This document shows positions 42,916 through 53,031 of a stretch of DNA of 64,000 nucleotides, one piece after another (position 1 is the stretch's first letter; each line of letters starts with the position of its first letter). The position numbers and the translations under genes are program-made. The stretch is from Romanomermis culicivorax. Taxonomy: Eukaryota > Nematoda > Enoplea > Mermithida > Mermithidae. The notes beneath the pieces are model-generated. The model was not told where the DNA came from. It ran no database searches and saw only the letters and a list, made by a program, of their open reading frames with translations. The stretch spans positions 186,001-250,000 of the forward strand of contig CAWUHX010000257.1 in the NCBI GenBank assembly GCA_963922205.1. The letters run 5' to 3'.

Positions 42916-43197
42916 CTGCTTTTCGGCATTCACGCCGATCATTTATCTGGGTAAATCGCCATTCCCCGAAGGTCCTGTTTTCCCAAATTCCTCTTTCCCC
43001 GACAAATACTTCAAAGCTTTTTCTCGTAAGTCCCTATTCATCGAAATTGTCAATTCCGTTTCCCTGAAAATAGACGGATGCTATTTTTAGATTGTATCTT
43101 CTAAATTGCTAATTTTCCCTGAGAACATTGTGAATTGTAGGATTTCACACAAAATTCACACGGTAATATAAATTAGTGAAAAATTGGAAAAAAATTA

Positions 43198-43487
43198 TTT
43201 CACGTTTGATACGCTTAGCTTCAACTTCGGATCAAGTAAGTTGCACAAGGTAGATTGTGACCGTAATCCGGATTTGACACAAACTGTTGCATGACACATG
43301 GGATTCCCGTGACTGTTGCAAGAAACGCATTCGAAGCACATGACTTCACCATCGATGTCCAATCGTTTAACTTTTTTCTTTTTGAACAAATAAAAAAGAT
43401 CCGGATTAACTCTACTTTCACAAACCAACATTGACATTGAACAATACAAAAACACGATAAAGCCGGTTCCTTTGAATCAGCCATTTT
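43198..43487 (-). pseudogene. Small Cys-containing ORF, left copy, frameshifted
   Basis: On the minus strand it starts MADSKEP, but one G is missing compared with the copy at 46034, so the ATG frame is shifted from the downstream frame. The latter runs SMLVCESRVNPDLFYLFKK, then GEVMCFECVSCNSHGNP, then MCHATVCVKSG, and stops at 43198. The F-x-C...C-x-A pattern weakly recalls a FLYWCH zinc finger, but key histidines are not seen, so the family is left open. An inverted partial copy lies right of the Merlin gene. Confidence 0.5.
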
Positions 43488-43724
43488 AGTTTCATGGAAA
43501 GTGTTTTTATTGAGTAAAGTTTAGCAGGGTAACTGATTATTATATTTTCCACCGTTTAGAGAGAGAGCTATTCAGGGTGACCTGAGCTATTTATAGCCAT
43601 TATGGTTATGTAAAACTGCGCGTAAAATTTTCACATCACTTGTTCATTAGGACATACAATGCGCCAAAGTAGGACGGGTGGCCCAACCTAAAGAGCCTAC
43701 GTACATGTTAAACATAGGGGTCCC

Positions 43725-43990
43725 TTTTATGAGCAGGCGTTTTGGGCGTTTTAGGCGTTTTAGAGGTTTATTATGTATGAAAGGGCGTTTTGGGCATTTT
43801 AAGGCGTTTTGGCATTTTAAGGCGTTTTGGCATTTTGAGGCGTTTTGGCATTTAAGGCGTTTTGGCATTTTAAGGCGTTTTGGGCATTTTAAGGCTTTTT
43901 GGGCGTTTTAGGGCGTTATGTTGGCATTTTAAGGCATTTTTGCGTTTTAAGTCATTTTGAGCTTTTTAAGTTGTTTTGAATTTTTTTAGG
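43725..43990. repeat. Minisatellite AAGGCGTTTTGGCATTTT
   Basis: About 14 units of 15-19 bp. Its complement forms a second array at 45650-45950 on the other side of the Merlin transposase. Open frames across both arrays encode only the periodic repeat. Confidence 0.85.
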
Positions 43991-44433
43991 TATAGTTTGC
44001 AGGTTTCAAGCACACATGTGCGAGGAGGATACAGGAAGCGTACATATACCCCCCAGAGGTTTAGATTTTGAAGTTTTTTATGCATGAAATACTCGAAAAA
44101 AAATGTTTGACATATATTTTGTGGGATCTTGGGCCCAAAAAATCAGGGTCAGCCACCTCTCCAAAAATTTGGAGCTGCACATGTATGGTTTTGCCTTTTT
44201 TATTTTCAAGTATTCACATATTTCCTGAAGTCAACACTTTATTGCCTGAACATTGTAAAGCTGCTCCATATGAATGTACACATTGTAACTCTGCTTATTT
44301 TCACACTGTAATCTATTTGAGAAACACATAGTAAATACTCGTAATAATTTTACAATAATGATTAATGACACACAAACTTAATGTAAAGTAAGATAAAAGG
44401 ATGAAGTACGAATAAGTTACTATAATTTATAAA

Positions 44434-45231
44434 TCAAAATTCATTCACTCCAGCCAGCTTTTCAATGAAAATGTCAAAAATGGACCCTTTAACATCTTTA
44501 AAGTTTTGTCTAAAGGAGAATTCATCCAAATGGGCTGCCAAACGATCGTGCGACTTGATTCCATGCATTGATGCTATTTTTTGCTTCACCAAGCCCCAGG
44601 CGCCTTCTATCGTGTTTGTGTGGACGCCATCTTCTGTAACGAATTCCTTATTATGGAAAACTACACTGTGCTCATAACCCAGCTCATGAAGTTTGGAATA
44701 AGTTGAAAGACCATCATGGAATATTTTGGTCGTTTTTGGAATATGATTTTCTATCAAGGGTATCAGAATCTCTCTTGAATTGGTCGGTACCATATACAGC
44801 ACACACTTTTTTCCTTTTTTTTCGATGATTCCAAAAACTAAGCAATTTTGTTTGCTTGTGCCTCTGTCATTTTTAGCCTTCTTTCCAAAAAACGATTCGT
44901 CAATTTCAACTTCATGGGCTTTTTCCCCAATAAATACGTCAGCGTCAAATATTAATGGCTTGCTGATCAAAAACGTTGAGCATAAATCTCGAAATTTTTC
45001 GTACCAAGCCAAAATAGTCATATAGTTCACTGAACTGCCAAGAAAACGTTGAACCATATAGGCGGGCGTATCATTACAAAAGAAGAATAATAATAAAGTT
45101 CCATTTGATAGACTAAGTGCACTGTTGGCAAATATTGAATCAGTTCGTATGGAAGTTTGTTTTCTGCAAGAACTACAATTCCACACAAAACCATCGGTGG
45201 ACTGCTGCTTCTTGACAAAATTCATTGGCAT
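44434..45231 (-). CDS. Merlin (ISXO2-like/IS1595) DNA transposase
   Basis: Cut-and-paste transposase. 265 codons from the ATG at 45231 without a stop until the end GVNEF. A zinc ribbon at the start (WNCSSC at residues 17-22, with an in-frame CNKC just upstream of the ATG) is followed by a helical region. Then comes the DDE core: VEIDESFFGKK (Asp111), KIFHDGLSTY (Asp173), and VHTNTIEGAWGLVKQK (Glu209), the HTN-x-IEG motif typical of this superfamily, then a LDEFSFRQNF tail. Because the first CxxC lies before the ATG and an in-frame TAA precedes it, the true N-terminus may use another exon or be damaged. All catalytic residues are present, so this may be a recent or active copy. The inverted arrays at 43725 and 45650 are its likely subterminal sequences. 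Confidence 0.88.
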   Translation of the reverse strand: MPMNFVKKQQSTDGFVWNCSSCRKQTSIRTDSIFANSALSLSNGTLLLFFFCNDTPAYMVQRFLGSSVNYMTILAWYEKFRDLCSTFLISKPLIFDADVFIGEKAHEVEIDESFFGKKAKNDRGTSKQNCLVFGIIEKKGKKCVLYMVPTNSREILIPLIENHIPKTTKIFHDGLSTYSKLHELGYEHSVVFHNKEFVTEDGVHTNTIEGAWGLVKQKIASMHGIKSHDRLAAHLDEFSFRQNFKDVKGSIFDIFIEKLAGVNEF

Positions 45232-45649
45232 ATTACACTTATTACATAATCTTTACTTTTCTCATTGTTGGGTTTACTTGTTTTCTTTTTGTTCCTATGC
45301 ACTCACTGAAAAAAAACCTAGCCCGTGAACTTCAGGCATCCGAATTTCGACTTGTATTGGATATACAGCTTGTAAGTTTTTCTTCTTTTGCCTTGACCTA
45401 CACTTTTGGCTTTTGATACTTGCTTTTCTATGGCAAATTTTCTTTCATTCGTTGGCCATTTCTGTATTTTTAATTTTTATATGGAGACAGACGAACAAGA
45501 AAATATGCTAATTGGTCAGCTGTTGTTTTCACACTTTTCCACACATACATAGACATACTTGTAAGGCGAAAGAAAAATTTTACTTTTCTGCAAAACGCGT
45601 AAAACTCCAAAGAAATAAAAAAATGCTATGAAAGTGATGCAAGACGCTA

Positions 45650-45950
45650 AAAAGTTTGTCTTTTGTGTAAAGGCCCAAAATGCCAAACGCCGAAAATCAG
45701 CTTTTCTGTTAAAACGTCGGAAAGTATCCTTTTCTGTACAACGTCCAAAATGCCTCAAACGTCGAAAAAGATCTATTCTGTTAAGACACCCAAAACGCCG
45801 AAAAAACCTTTTTGTAAAACGCCAAAACGCCCAAAAAGCCTTGAAAAACATTTTGTGTTAAAATGCCCAAACCGCCCAAAACGCCTAAGAAATAAAAAGG
45901 ATGTTGAAAGCACCATTTTTCTGGTGGGCGTTTTGGCAAGTAGGCGTTTT
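45650..45950. repeat. Inverted minisatellite GCCAAAACGCC, right arm
   Basis: About 14 diverged AAAACGCCGAAA / CCAAAACGCCCAAA units mirror the GGCGTTTTGG array at 43725-43990. The plus-strand frames 45628-46028 are an artefact of the array. Confidence 0.8.
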
Positions 45951-46033
45951 ATGTTGGCCCGGACGGGCAGCAAAGTGAGATGGGCGCCTAAGTCAGACAC
46001 AGCTTGGGCGCCAAAGTGGGGCGGGTGATATAA

Positions 46034-46155
46034 ATGGCTGATTCAAAGGAAGCCGGCTTTATCGTGTTTTTGTATTGTTCAATGTCAATGTTGGTTTGTG
46101 AAAGTAGAGTTAATCCGGATCTTTTTTATTTGTTCAAAAAGAAAAAAGTTAAACG
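46034..46155 (+). pseudogene. Small Cys-containing ORF, right partial copy
   Basis: It matches the inverted copy at 43487-43364 almost base for base (ATGGCTGATTCAAAGGAAG...AAAGTTAAACG). The ATG frame MADSKEAGFIVFLYCS continues correctly into VNPDLFYLFKKKKVK because it has the base missing on the left. It is then cut off by a GGGCGTCAAAGTGGGACGG module, so the Cys-rich second half is lost. Confidence 0.6.
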
Positions 46156-46170
46156 GGCGTCAAAGTGGGA

Positions 46171-46614
46171 CGGGATGGAATATAATCCAGCGCGAAGCGT
46201 TGCAAGATTTTTTAGTTTTACTGGTAATAGAGCTTGGAAAAGCGTTCTCAGAGCAGGACATGCCGAAACGCCCTGTACTTTGTACAGGAATCCAGAAAAT
46301 TTTTGTACAGAGCCAAAAATGCTTGTCCCATACAAAAACTCTGAATGGTCATTTGAATCATAATTGGTGCGAGGCACCAGAAAACTTTGTAGAAATGCGT
46401 CACTTTCATTTTGTACCGCAAAATTTCTTTTTGCCACCATAAACACCTTTTTGACAGAAAAGCAGCACCCACAAATTGTTGATTCTGTGTCATTCTGTGC
46501 AGCACCCACAAATTGTTGATTCGATTTCATCCTGTTTTCTTATTTTGATCGCATCTCTCTTTTCCTCTTGTATGCATTCTTACTGTGCTCCCTACACTTC
46601 AATTCTCCAGAGCA
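46171..46614. other. Non-coding DNA with palindrome remnants
   Basis: Degenerate palindromes CCAGCGCGAAGCGTTG (46189) and GGTGCGAGGCACC (46367) mark repeat debris. AGCACCCACAAATTGTTGATT is duplicated at about 46463 and 46502. No gene is seen. Confidence 0.35.
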
Positions 46615-47740
46615 GCAATCTCGCATTTATCACTGGTTGGTCGATGCTCACCTCACATTTGTTGTTTGATTGATCCCCAGATGGTTTGACTTCAAGATTG
46701 GGTGGATCTGTTAGTTTCCAATGTAGACATGTGCTGCTACACAGATTTCTGGTTTGGATAGTTGTTTGGTTGACTTCCTAAGTTGTTCACCAGATCAATT
46801 GATAACTTTTGGATAAAAAATTGATAACTTTTTCAATTTTCAAAATTCTCAAAAATCAATTGATAACTTTGATGAACAATTGATAACTGTTTCTCTATTT
46901 TTCATAATTCTAACCGCGCCAATAACTCGTTAAACTAGTGTATTGTAAATATCGCCATGATTTGTTGAAATATGAATTCTGTAGTCGGGTAATCCGGGCT
47001 TGGAATTCCCTTGATGAAAGTACTGTAAATGCTTTTAGTGCAAAAAATTTTTCTGATAGACTTAAAAGGGTAAATCTGATACCTTTCTTAGAGGTGTAAC
47101 TTAATTCGCTAATTTCTTCAGCTGTTACGCCTTTCACGTATATTTATTCCATATATTTACTGCGTATTATTTTCGACCTAATAAATTATTATTATCATTA
47201 AAAAAATTGGTTGGTTAGTTGATTATTTCAAGCTTGTTCCCGGCTTTGTTGGTCGCTCCCAGATCAGTTGACTGAGTCACAAAGAGGTTGGTTGTTTCTT
47301 GAATTTGGTGGTTGTCAATTGCTGACGCTGATAGATTGATCGGCAGTTTTCCTTATTAATCGGTTGGCCTATTGACTCCCACATTTGTTGTTTCTCCCCA
47401 GGTTGGTTTTTTCCTAGATTGGTTAAATGGCTGCAAAATTGTCTGGTTCTTCCGAGGTTAGCTTTTTTTGTTGACTCATAGATTGGCTTACTGGTTATCC
47501 CAAATTTGGCGGTTGCTTCTCAGATTAGTTAATTAACTGACTACCAGAGTGTTTGGTTGTTTCCCACATGAGTTGTCCGCTTCCAAGGTCAGTTGATTGA
47601 TTGCATCCAAGATCGGTTGATCGGCTGGTTTCTTACTTCCTAGGTTGGTTAGTTGACCCAAGATCAATTGACTGGTTGGTTGATCGGTTTATTGACTCCC
47701 ACACTAGTTGATTGATTGTTTCCTGAATAGAGCTTCACTC
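46615..47740. repeat. Second GTTGGTTG-TTCCCAGATCA minisatellite, interrupted
   Basis: Diverged ~29-bp units (GGTTGGTT, TCCCAGATCAGTTGACTG and so on) occupy 46630-46830 and 47205-47740. Between them are TTGATAACTTTT-type short repeats (46795-46890) and a LINE 3' fragment (46919-47205). It is more diverged than the array at 13670-14400. Confidence 0.75.
46919..47205 (+). pseudogene. LINE (CR1/Jockey-like) reverse transcriptase C-terminus and 3' UTR
   Basis: The plus strand reads LVYCKYRHDLLKYEFCSR, then VIRAWNSLDESTVNAFSA, then FSDRLKRVNLIPFLEV and a stop at about 47099-47101. This is the C-terminal F-x-x-RV-x-x-WN-x-LP...F-x-x-RL pattern of CR1/L2/Jockey reverse transcriptases. The 3' UTR has GAGGTGTAACTTAATTCGC and AGCTGTTACGCC and ends in AATAAATTATTATTATCATT. 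5'-truncated and non-functional. The same 3' UTR occurs at 33660. Confidence 0.72.
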
Positions 47741-47830
47741 GGCAAAAATTTCCTACCCGGATACCCGTTTTTTCATTAGCCGGGTACGTGAATTACCCGG
47801 GTATACTCAGATACATATTATAATAGTAAC
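47736..47830 (+). repeat. Left-end fragment of the GTAGAGCTTCAC element
   Basis: AGAGCTTCACTCGGCAAAAAT, TACCCGGATACCCG and ATTACCCGGGTATAC repeat 23661-23715. No right end is present. Confidence 0.65.
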
Positions 47831-48188
47831 ATATAACTTATAATAAGTAACTAGTAACATACTGGAAGCTGAAATGTAAAAAAACTCAAATTCTCATCAA
47901 TCTATTGAGTAGATAACTAGATTAATAATCAGAATAAGCATTGTCGAGGCCAACAAACTTAATAGTACAGCTGGCTGGGGCCTGTTTTCTAATTTCTTTC
48001 TTGCAATGTGCAACTTCAGGAAAAATTTGGTTGCACAGATCAATATTTAGTTGCTCACTCTAAAATTGATGAATTCGCTTGATTTCACCAGAAGAATGAT
48101 TGAAAGTTACTTCCTTATTTCATGCAGTTCACGTCAGCTTTAGACTTTTAAAACTGAATCTCTTGAGTTTTCGAGGAAAAATTGAAGG
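47831..48188. other. Non-coding DNA, repeat remnants
   Basis: 48000-48130 (GTTGCACAGATCAATATTTAG, TTGCTCACTCTAAAATTG) is related to 38740-38820 and in reverse to 30770-30830. No gene. Confidence 0.35.
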
Positions 48189-48196
48189 TTGTCAGC

Positions 48197-48637
48197 CATA
48201 CATGTAACGGGGCCCCGAGACCTGGGGGGGGGGTTGGGCGACTTCTTTTATGCCGGGTGTCAGTAATTCCCAAAATTTTTGGGGGAGGAGTCTCTCAGGG
48301 GAAAAAATTCGATGTTTTCACGAAAAAGGTCCGAAAAATAGTTCAGAAAATTTGAATTTTTTTCTAAACAGACGGTAAAAATGTATTTATGGCGCGAAGC
48401 GCTAAGAAAATTCACATTTTTGACCATTTTTTGTTCGAAAATTGGCATTTTTCATCAAAAATCTGACATTTTTCACTATTTTTCCGAGCAAAAGTATGGG
48501 TGACCCAACAGCTACCATATGGCTAGCCATTCGATTGGAAAATCCTGGGGGGGAGGCGGTCGCCCAATGGCTAGCCATATGGTCGACGATTTCTGGGGGT
48601 GGGTTCCCATAGCACTTCCCCATCAATTACATGTATG
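48197..48637. mobile_element. CATACATGTAA MITE, reverse copy, TSD TTGTCAGC/TTTTCAGC
   Basis: It starts CATACATGTAACGGGGCC (48197) and ends ATCAATTACATGTATG (48637). The flanks TTGTCAGC (48189-48196) and TTTTCAGC (48638-48645) differ at one base. The reverse complement of 25586-26032 aligns along its length, including the GGCGCGAAGCGC palindrome at 48391. Confidence 0.87.
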
Positions 48638-48645
48638 TTTTCAGC

Positions 48646-49200
48646 ACATTCTTCTGCAACTATCGATGATCGATCGTGATATTTTCGTCATTTAGTAAGC
48701 GAAAGAGATCGAACATTTTCTCACCATTTTCGATCATCTAGTAAATCTTGTGCCAGTAATCCACCAATCATAATTATTCATGAAAAGAGATTGTTTTCAA
48801 ATAATCTAAACATGGAAAAGTCAGTCAGAGGTATTTTATCTCTGTCTTACTTAAATATCGGTAATTAATTCGGGCAAAACACCGGGAAAAGTTCAATTTT
48901 TATATTCCATAATGCTCGAAAATGAATGAAGGAATGAATGAATTTCTATTTTTTCATCCTTTCTTTATCTTTTTCTATATCTTTTTAATATCCATTTCTA
49001 ATTTTTCTGTGAATTCAATGGGTTTTCTACTGGAGAAACTAAAATTTAAAAATTCGGCAAGCAACCAAGTTTTGGATTCTTCAGCTGGCAAGAACTTCTG
49101 CCATTGTTCCTAAACATTTTCCATATGAAAAAAGTTAATGTTTGCAGAAGCCGAAAACTGCCGAACGATTTGTGAAAATGATCGGGAAAAATCTTGATTT
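48646..49200. repeat. Dispersed repeat C
   Basis: CACATTCTTCTGCAACTATC, GATCGAACATTTTC, AGAGATTGTTTTCAAATAAT and GGTATTTTATC recur in the same order at 33250-33440 and in reverse within 30300-30540. Non-coding. Confidence 0.55.
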
Positions 49201-49209
49201 TCGTCAAAT

Positions 49210-49660
49210 ACATCAAAAAAAACAAAACAATCGAAGTAGATATGCTAATGGTCGCGCCTGATAGAGAACAATGACTATGAGGGTTTGATCTTCTGGAGTT
49301 CACCAAAATGCATCATTTCGGTTTCGAAATCAGAAAAATTTTTCCCACAGTAAGGACCACGCCAAAAATTTTGTCTTGTAACTAATAAAAAAGAGGACGT
49401 AATTCAGTTGATTGGAATTGTTGAAGGTTATTTAGTAAGTTGAAGTAGATAGGCTGATTGAAAACCATGACTGTCATACTCATTGACCGGCGCAAAGCGT
49501 CGGAAAATTTTGAGGTTTTTCTCAGTGATAGACACAAAATCGACATATGACAAAGTCCCAACCCAAGGGGGTGGCAGCCGCCCCCGCACCCCTATATACG
49601 GCCTTGTTCGCACCCCTAATCAAACCTGTTGTTGGGAGGAATAGGGTAGAAAGGCACCCC
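49210..49660 (+). repeat. Fragment of the CAGGGCCGTGCGCA MITE family, partly doubled
   Basis: The GAAGTAGATATGC plus GTCGCGCCTGATAGAG segment occurs at 49233 and a diverged second copy at 49440, followed by the palindrome CCGGCGCAAAGCGTCGG (49487) and a right-end-like GGGGGTGGCAGCCGCCCC (49567), as in 13180. No intact terminus. Confidence 0.6.
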
Positions 49661-50000
49661 AAAATTTTCAATGTATACAATTTACAATTGTTGATGACTT
49701 TCTTCCCCAACTTTCAGTTGTCGACAGCTACCCCCCCCCCCTCCCTCAGCAGTCAGAAATCACCGAAAAATATCAATTTTTGGGTCGAAAATGACAAGCG
49801 AAAAATTCATTCATCACGGGCGTATTTTGTTCCTTTTCAGTTGTCCCCCCAAGCTAAAGGTTCCCTCCGATTAAAATGGCTCTTTTCGTGAACCCAACTT
49901 GTCGGACCTCTTACGTGTATGCCTGCTCCTAATTACATGTATGATTATTACTACTGTATTCTGCAACTTCAAGACATTTGGGTACAAAATCGTGCTTGTC
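49661..50000. other. Spacer with CATAC-family end remnants
   Basis: CTCTTACGTGTATG (49911) and AATTACATGTATG (49931) look like right ends of two CATAC-family elements, but matching left ends were not found. The open frame 49547-49891 covers repeat DNA. Confidence 0.3.
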
Positions 50001-50004
50001 TTAA

Positions 50005-50355
50005 GGTCCTGTCATACTTCGCCACGCGGCACTGCACAGTGCCGGTTGTCCTATTCATACTAACAGGCGACGCCGCGTGGTACTGTGCAGTGGCTTGTCA
50101 TACTTCACTGCGGGGCGCTGTATGGTGCCGCTTTTTTACTTTTGGATTTTGCTCTTCTCAAAAAATGTGTATTGGTTCAGTTGGAACTTATGGGGCGCTG
50201 CGCGGCGCTGCAAAAATTTCAAAAACCTATTCATACTTCAAAGGCGGTACAGCACGCTACCGCTCGGCATCAGCTGGCACTGCTTTTTAGTATGAATTGA
50301 ACAACTGGCGCCTCGTGGTGCCGTGCGGTACCCGGCAGTGAAGTATGACAGGGCC
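50005..50355. mobile_element. MITE with GG(T/C)CCTGTCATACTTC ends
   Basis: Left end GGTCCTGTCATACTTCGCC (50005) and right end GCAGTGAAGTATGACAGGGCC (last 20 bases ending 50355) are inverted. TTAA precedes and TTTA follows, close to a TTAA-type TSD. GTCATACTTCACTGCGG repeats internally at 50097, and GC-rich GGCACTGC / GCAGTGCC words pair across the element. Open frames at 50077-50300 are internal by-products. Confidence 0.7.
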
Positions 50356-50536
50356 TTTAGAGAGCTCTTTTATCGTCATTTTTTTATCTTAGTGAAATGC
50401 GAGTTCCGCCGGAATTGGAGAAATCGTCCAAAGCATGATCATGCTGCGTTATTCAGTATTCTCATGAAAAACTGATAAGGATTTTTTGTTGAAGTTCTCG
50501 TTTTTATTCTATTTTAAAATGAAGGATTCATTTCAG

Positions 50537-50724
50537 ACTTGCCGAGCTTGTTCCAGGGTGTTGTGACGATGCACAAAAGGTGCCATTGTGCATCTTCCTC
50601 TGAACCTGTGCCCATCCAAGTCACGGGCCCAGACCTGGATTTTTGTGACGGGCACTGCTGCAGTCGCAATAGGCGATGCAGGGCTGTGCAGTCAGTGGTA
50701 GAGAAGCTACCACCCAGTGTGTGA
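50537..50724 (+). CDS. Candidate Cys-rich terminal exon
   Basis: An acceptor-like TTCATTTCAG ends at 50536. One frame then stays open to TGA at 50722-50724. It is clearly GC-richer than its surroundings and encodes LPSLFQGVVTMHKRCHC, a Pro/Val-rich middle, then DFCDGHCCSRNRRCRAVQ and VVEKLPPSV. The pattern is C-x-C, a ~20-residue gap, then C-x3-CC-x6-C. It resembles the end of a small secreted or Cys-knot protein, but I cannot assign it, and no upstream exon was found. It may be chance. Confidence 0.3.
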
Positions 50725-50826
50725 GAACCATTACAGTGTCAAGCAAACATGAAAAAGTCAGGCAAAAAATTTTAGGCCCGGAAAACTTGGAAAAGTCAGG
50801 GCATTTTGCCTAGGATTCTTGGGATG

Positions 50827-51610
50827 TGTAATGTAGATGCTAATGCATCATTGTAAATTCATAATGTACAGTATGTGTGTTTTATTGCTATATATAAATT
50901 TATTCTATAATTCATCATCTCAAGGATGTCTGAGTTTTCCTATATTGGCACCCGGGTAAATTCATCTGAAGTACTTTGTTTTGAACATTCTCGTAGCCAA
51001 AATCCATTAGTAACCCAATTAGGAATCAATGCATAATAATTCCACACATCCCCACCTGGTCTTATAACCCACTCGAGTCACATATATTCCCAAGAAATAC
51101 AGTATCCCCCCAGAGGCATAAAAACACCTGCCTGTGTAGAAAATACAGAAACCCCGACCCAGACACAAGATTTAGGTAGAACAAAAATCATGTGAAAAAC
51201 TAAAAACATGTAGGTGTGGCTAAGCATACAGTAAATTAAAGCACGTAAGCATGAATTAAAGGATAAAGGCGTGCTGATAGAAGCATACAGTAAACAGAAG
51301 CAGGTAAGCAAAGCAATGATTGGTCAGGAAAGAAAGCAGAAGCCGACCTCCTATGGGGTGAAAGCGTGGTCTAAAGAAGCAGTATAAAAGGCAAAGAAAA
51401 GGTGAAATATGCAGATTTGATTGGTTTGTTGTTTTAATGAAGCGCATGTGGAAGCTAAATTCATGCATTGTGTACCATTGATGCCTAAGAAAGCAGTCAA
51501 TGATATTTTATTGGTTGGTTGTTGTATCGTTTGTATCATCTATCCTGTGCTGCCCCATGGACGTTTTGTTGACTCAAGTAAAAAGTATAGAGTAGAAAAT
51601 TGGCGTTACA
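50827..51610 (+). repeat. 5' LTR
   Basis: Starts TGTAATGTAGATGC and ends GGCGTTACA (TG...CA). It matches 53979-54806 over its length, for example CATCATCTCAAGGATGTC and GAAGTACTTTGTTTTGAAC. Open frames within it on both strands (51078-51663) are not genes. Confidence 0.9.
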
Positions 51611-51616
51611 TATTTT

Positions 51617-51634
51617 TGGTGACCGTGCCCTACT
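51617..51634 (+). promoter_or_regulatory. Primer-binding-site-like sequence
   Basis: TGGTGACCGTGCCCTAC follows the 5' LTR. The leading TGG is expected from pairing with a tRNA 3' CCA. The specific tRNA was not identified. Confidence 0.5.
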
Positions 51635-51960
51635 GTAATCACTGGGACTCCCTGCCCCATTAAGATTCATCCTTTCCCCAGGTAATCATAGCAAGTAATT
51701 TTAGCAAATCAAAAGCATCCCCCCTGCTGTAGAGTGATAAGTAGTTTGTAAGCATTGAAACTGGGAAAAGCAGTTAATGAAACATTGAGTGACACATTTC
51801 TACCAATTGAACGCGACGCAAAAAGTAATTTTGAAGCACCCACCCAAACACAAATTGAAAATGACCCACCATACACAAGACCACATAGGAGAAATTGTAG
51901 GAGAGCAAATCAAGGAACTTTTTGTAGAACATTTTCAAACTACACACACAATTGAGGCAA

Positions 51961-52951
51961 AACACTATGAATCCCACCCTGATTAACGATTTAAGAACAG
52001 CTGATCTATGTAACAACATCGCGAACAATTTTTATGCAAAACCTATAGTATACACATTTTGGGGAATGGAGCAAACGACTGGAGCAGTTTATGATACTAC
52101 AAAGCATGAAAGATACTGATGAGCAACTAAAATTAACATATTTTGCAATTCATTTGAGTGGTGTGGCATTGGAAAAATTTAAAAGCTTAGAAAATTCTGA
52201 AAACCCACCCCAAACATATGAACAGTGTAAAACCCCATTACAAGCATGTTTCCCCGATTGTAGAGACACTGAATTACACCAACATTTTTTGTGGGAGCAG
52301 AAGCAAAAAAGATCGGAAACCATAACCAAATTTTTGTTTGACCTCCAGCATTTGGCAACCCTTGCGTACCCTGATTTCAATTCAGATGCACGAGAAATTA
52401 CAATCAAACCACTTTTCATGGAAGGCATGTAAAACGAAATTAGGGATGCACTAGAATACAGATGTTTCACAAATGTGTGACAAGGCAGCTTATGTCGAGC
52501 AACAAATTTTCAGAAATGGATTGAAATCTAGCCACAAACCCTTCATACCCCCCCCCCCGAACCAGAACCCATTTTTTCATTAGGCAACCACACTGAACAG
52601 CATGTAATCCTACATAAACTAGAACAACAAGTCACAGAGTTGCAATGGCAAATAATGCGAAATTTTCAAACTCACACCCAGCATGATAATGCTAATTTGA
52701 GACTGATCACATGTTTCCAATGCGGCCAAATGGGCCATTTTGCCAGAAATTGTAATTCACCAGATACTCGTAAATCATGTGAAATTTTCTTTTGTAGTAA
52801 TCACATCACAGGAGACTGTAAAAGTAGATGCATTCACTGTTATCAAACAGGTCACAGATCCAACCATTGCATATCCAAAAGCTACTCTAATGTAAAATGT
52901 TTTCTTTGTAAGCAGAAAGGTCTCACGGGAGATATTGCCCCAACCAAATGA
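51961..52951 (+). pseudogene. Gypsy gag remnant with CCHC zinc knuckles
   Basis: An initial frame (MNPTLINDLRTADLCNN) is shifted near 52080 into a second frame carrying a retrotransposon gag-like stretch: EQLKLTYFAIHLSGVALEKF and RSETITKFLFDLQHLATLAY, stopped at 52430. The frame 52640-52951 has zinc knuckles CFQCGQMGHFARNC and CIHCYQTGHRSNHC (C-x2-C-x4-H-x4-C) with a degenerate one between, and the start of a fourth. It would package the element's RNA; frameshifts and stops make it non-functional. Confidence 0.8.
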
Positions 52952-53031
52952 CCCATAATGTCCAAAATTGCATTGAAGAGAGACTACCCCCACCACAAAT
53001 GAACATAGATGACCCAGCCCTGTAATCCACA

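Noticed and set aside
43647..46028. Lys/Arg-rich or Phe/Trp-rich open frames in the GGCGTTTT arrays
   Set aside because: They result from the 15-19-bp periodicity and occur on both strands of both arrays.
49547..49891. 114-codon plus-strand frame
   Set aside because: It starts in a decayed MITE end and runs through C homopolymers; no domain or splice context.
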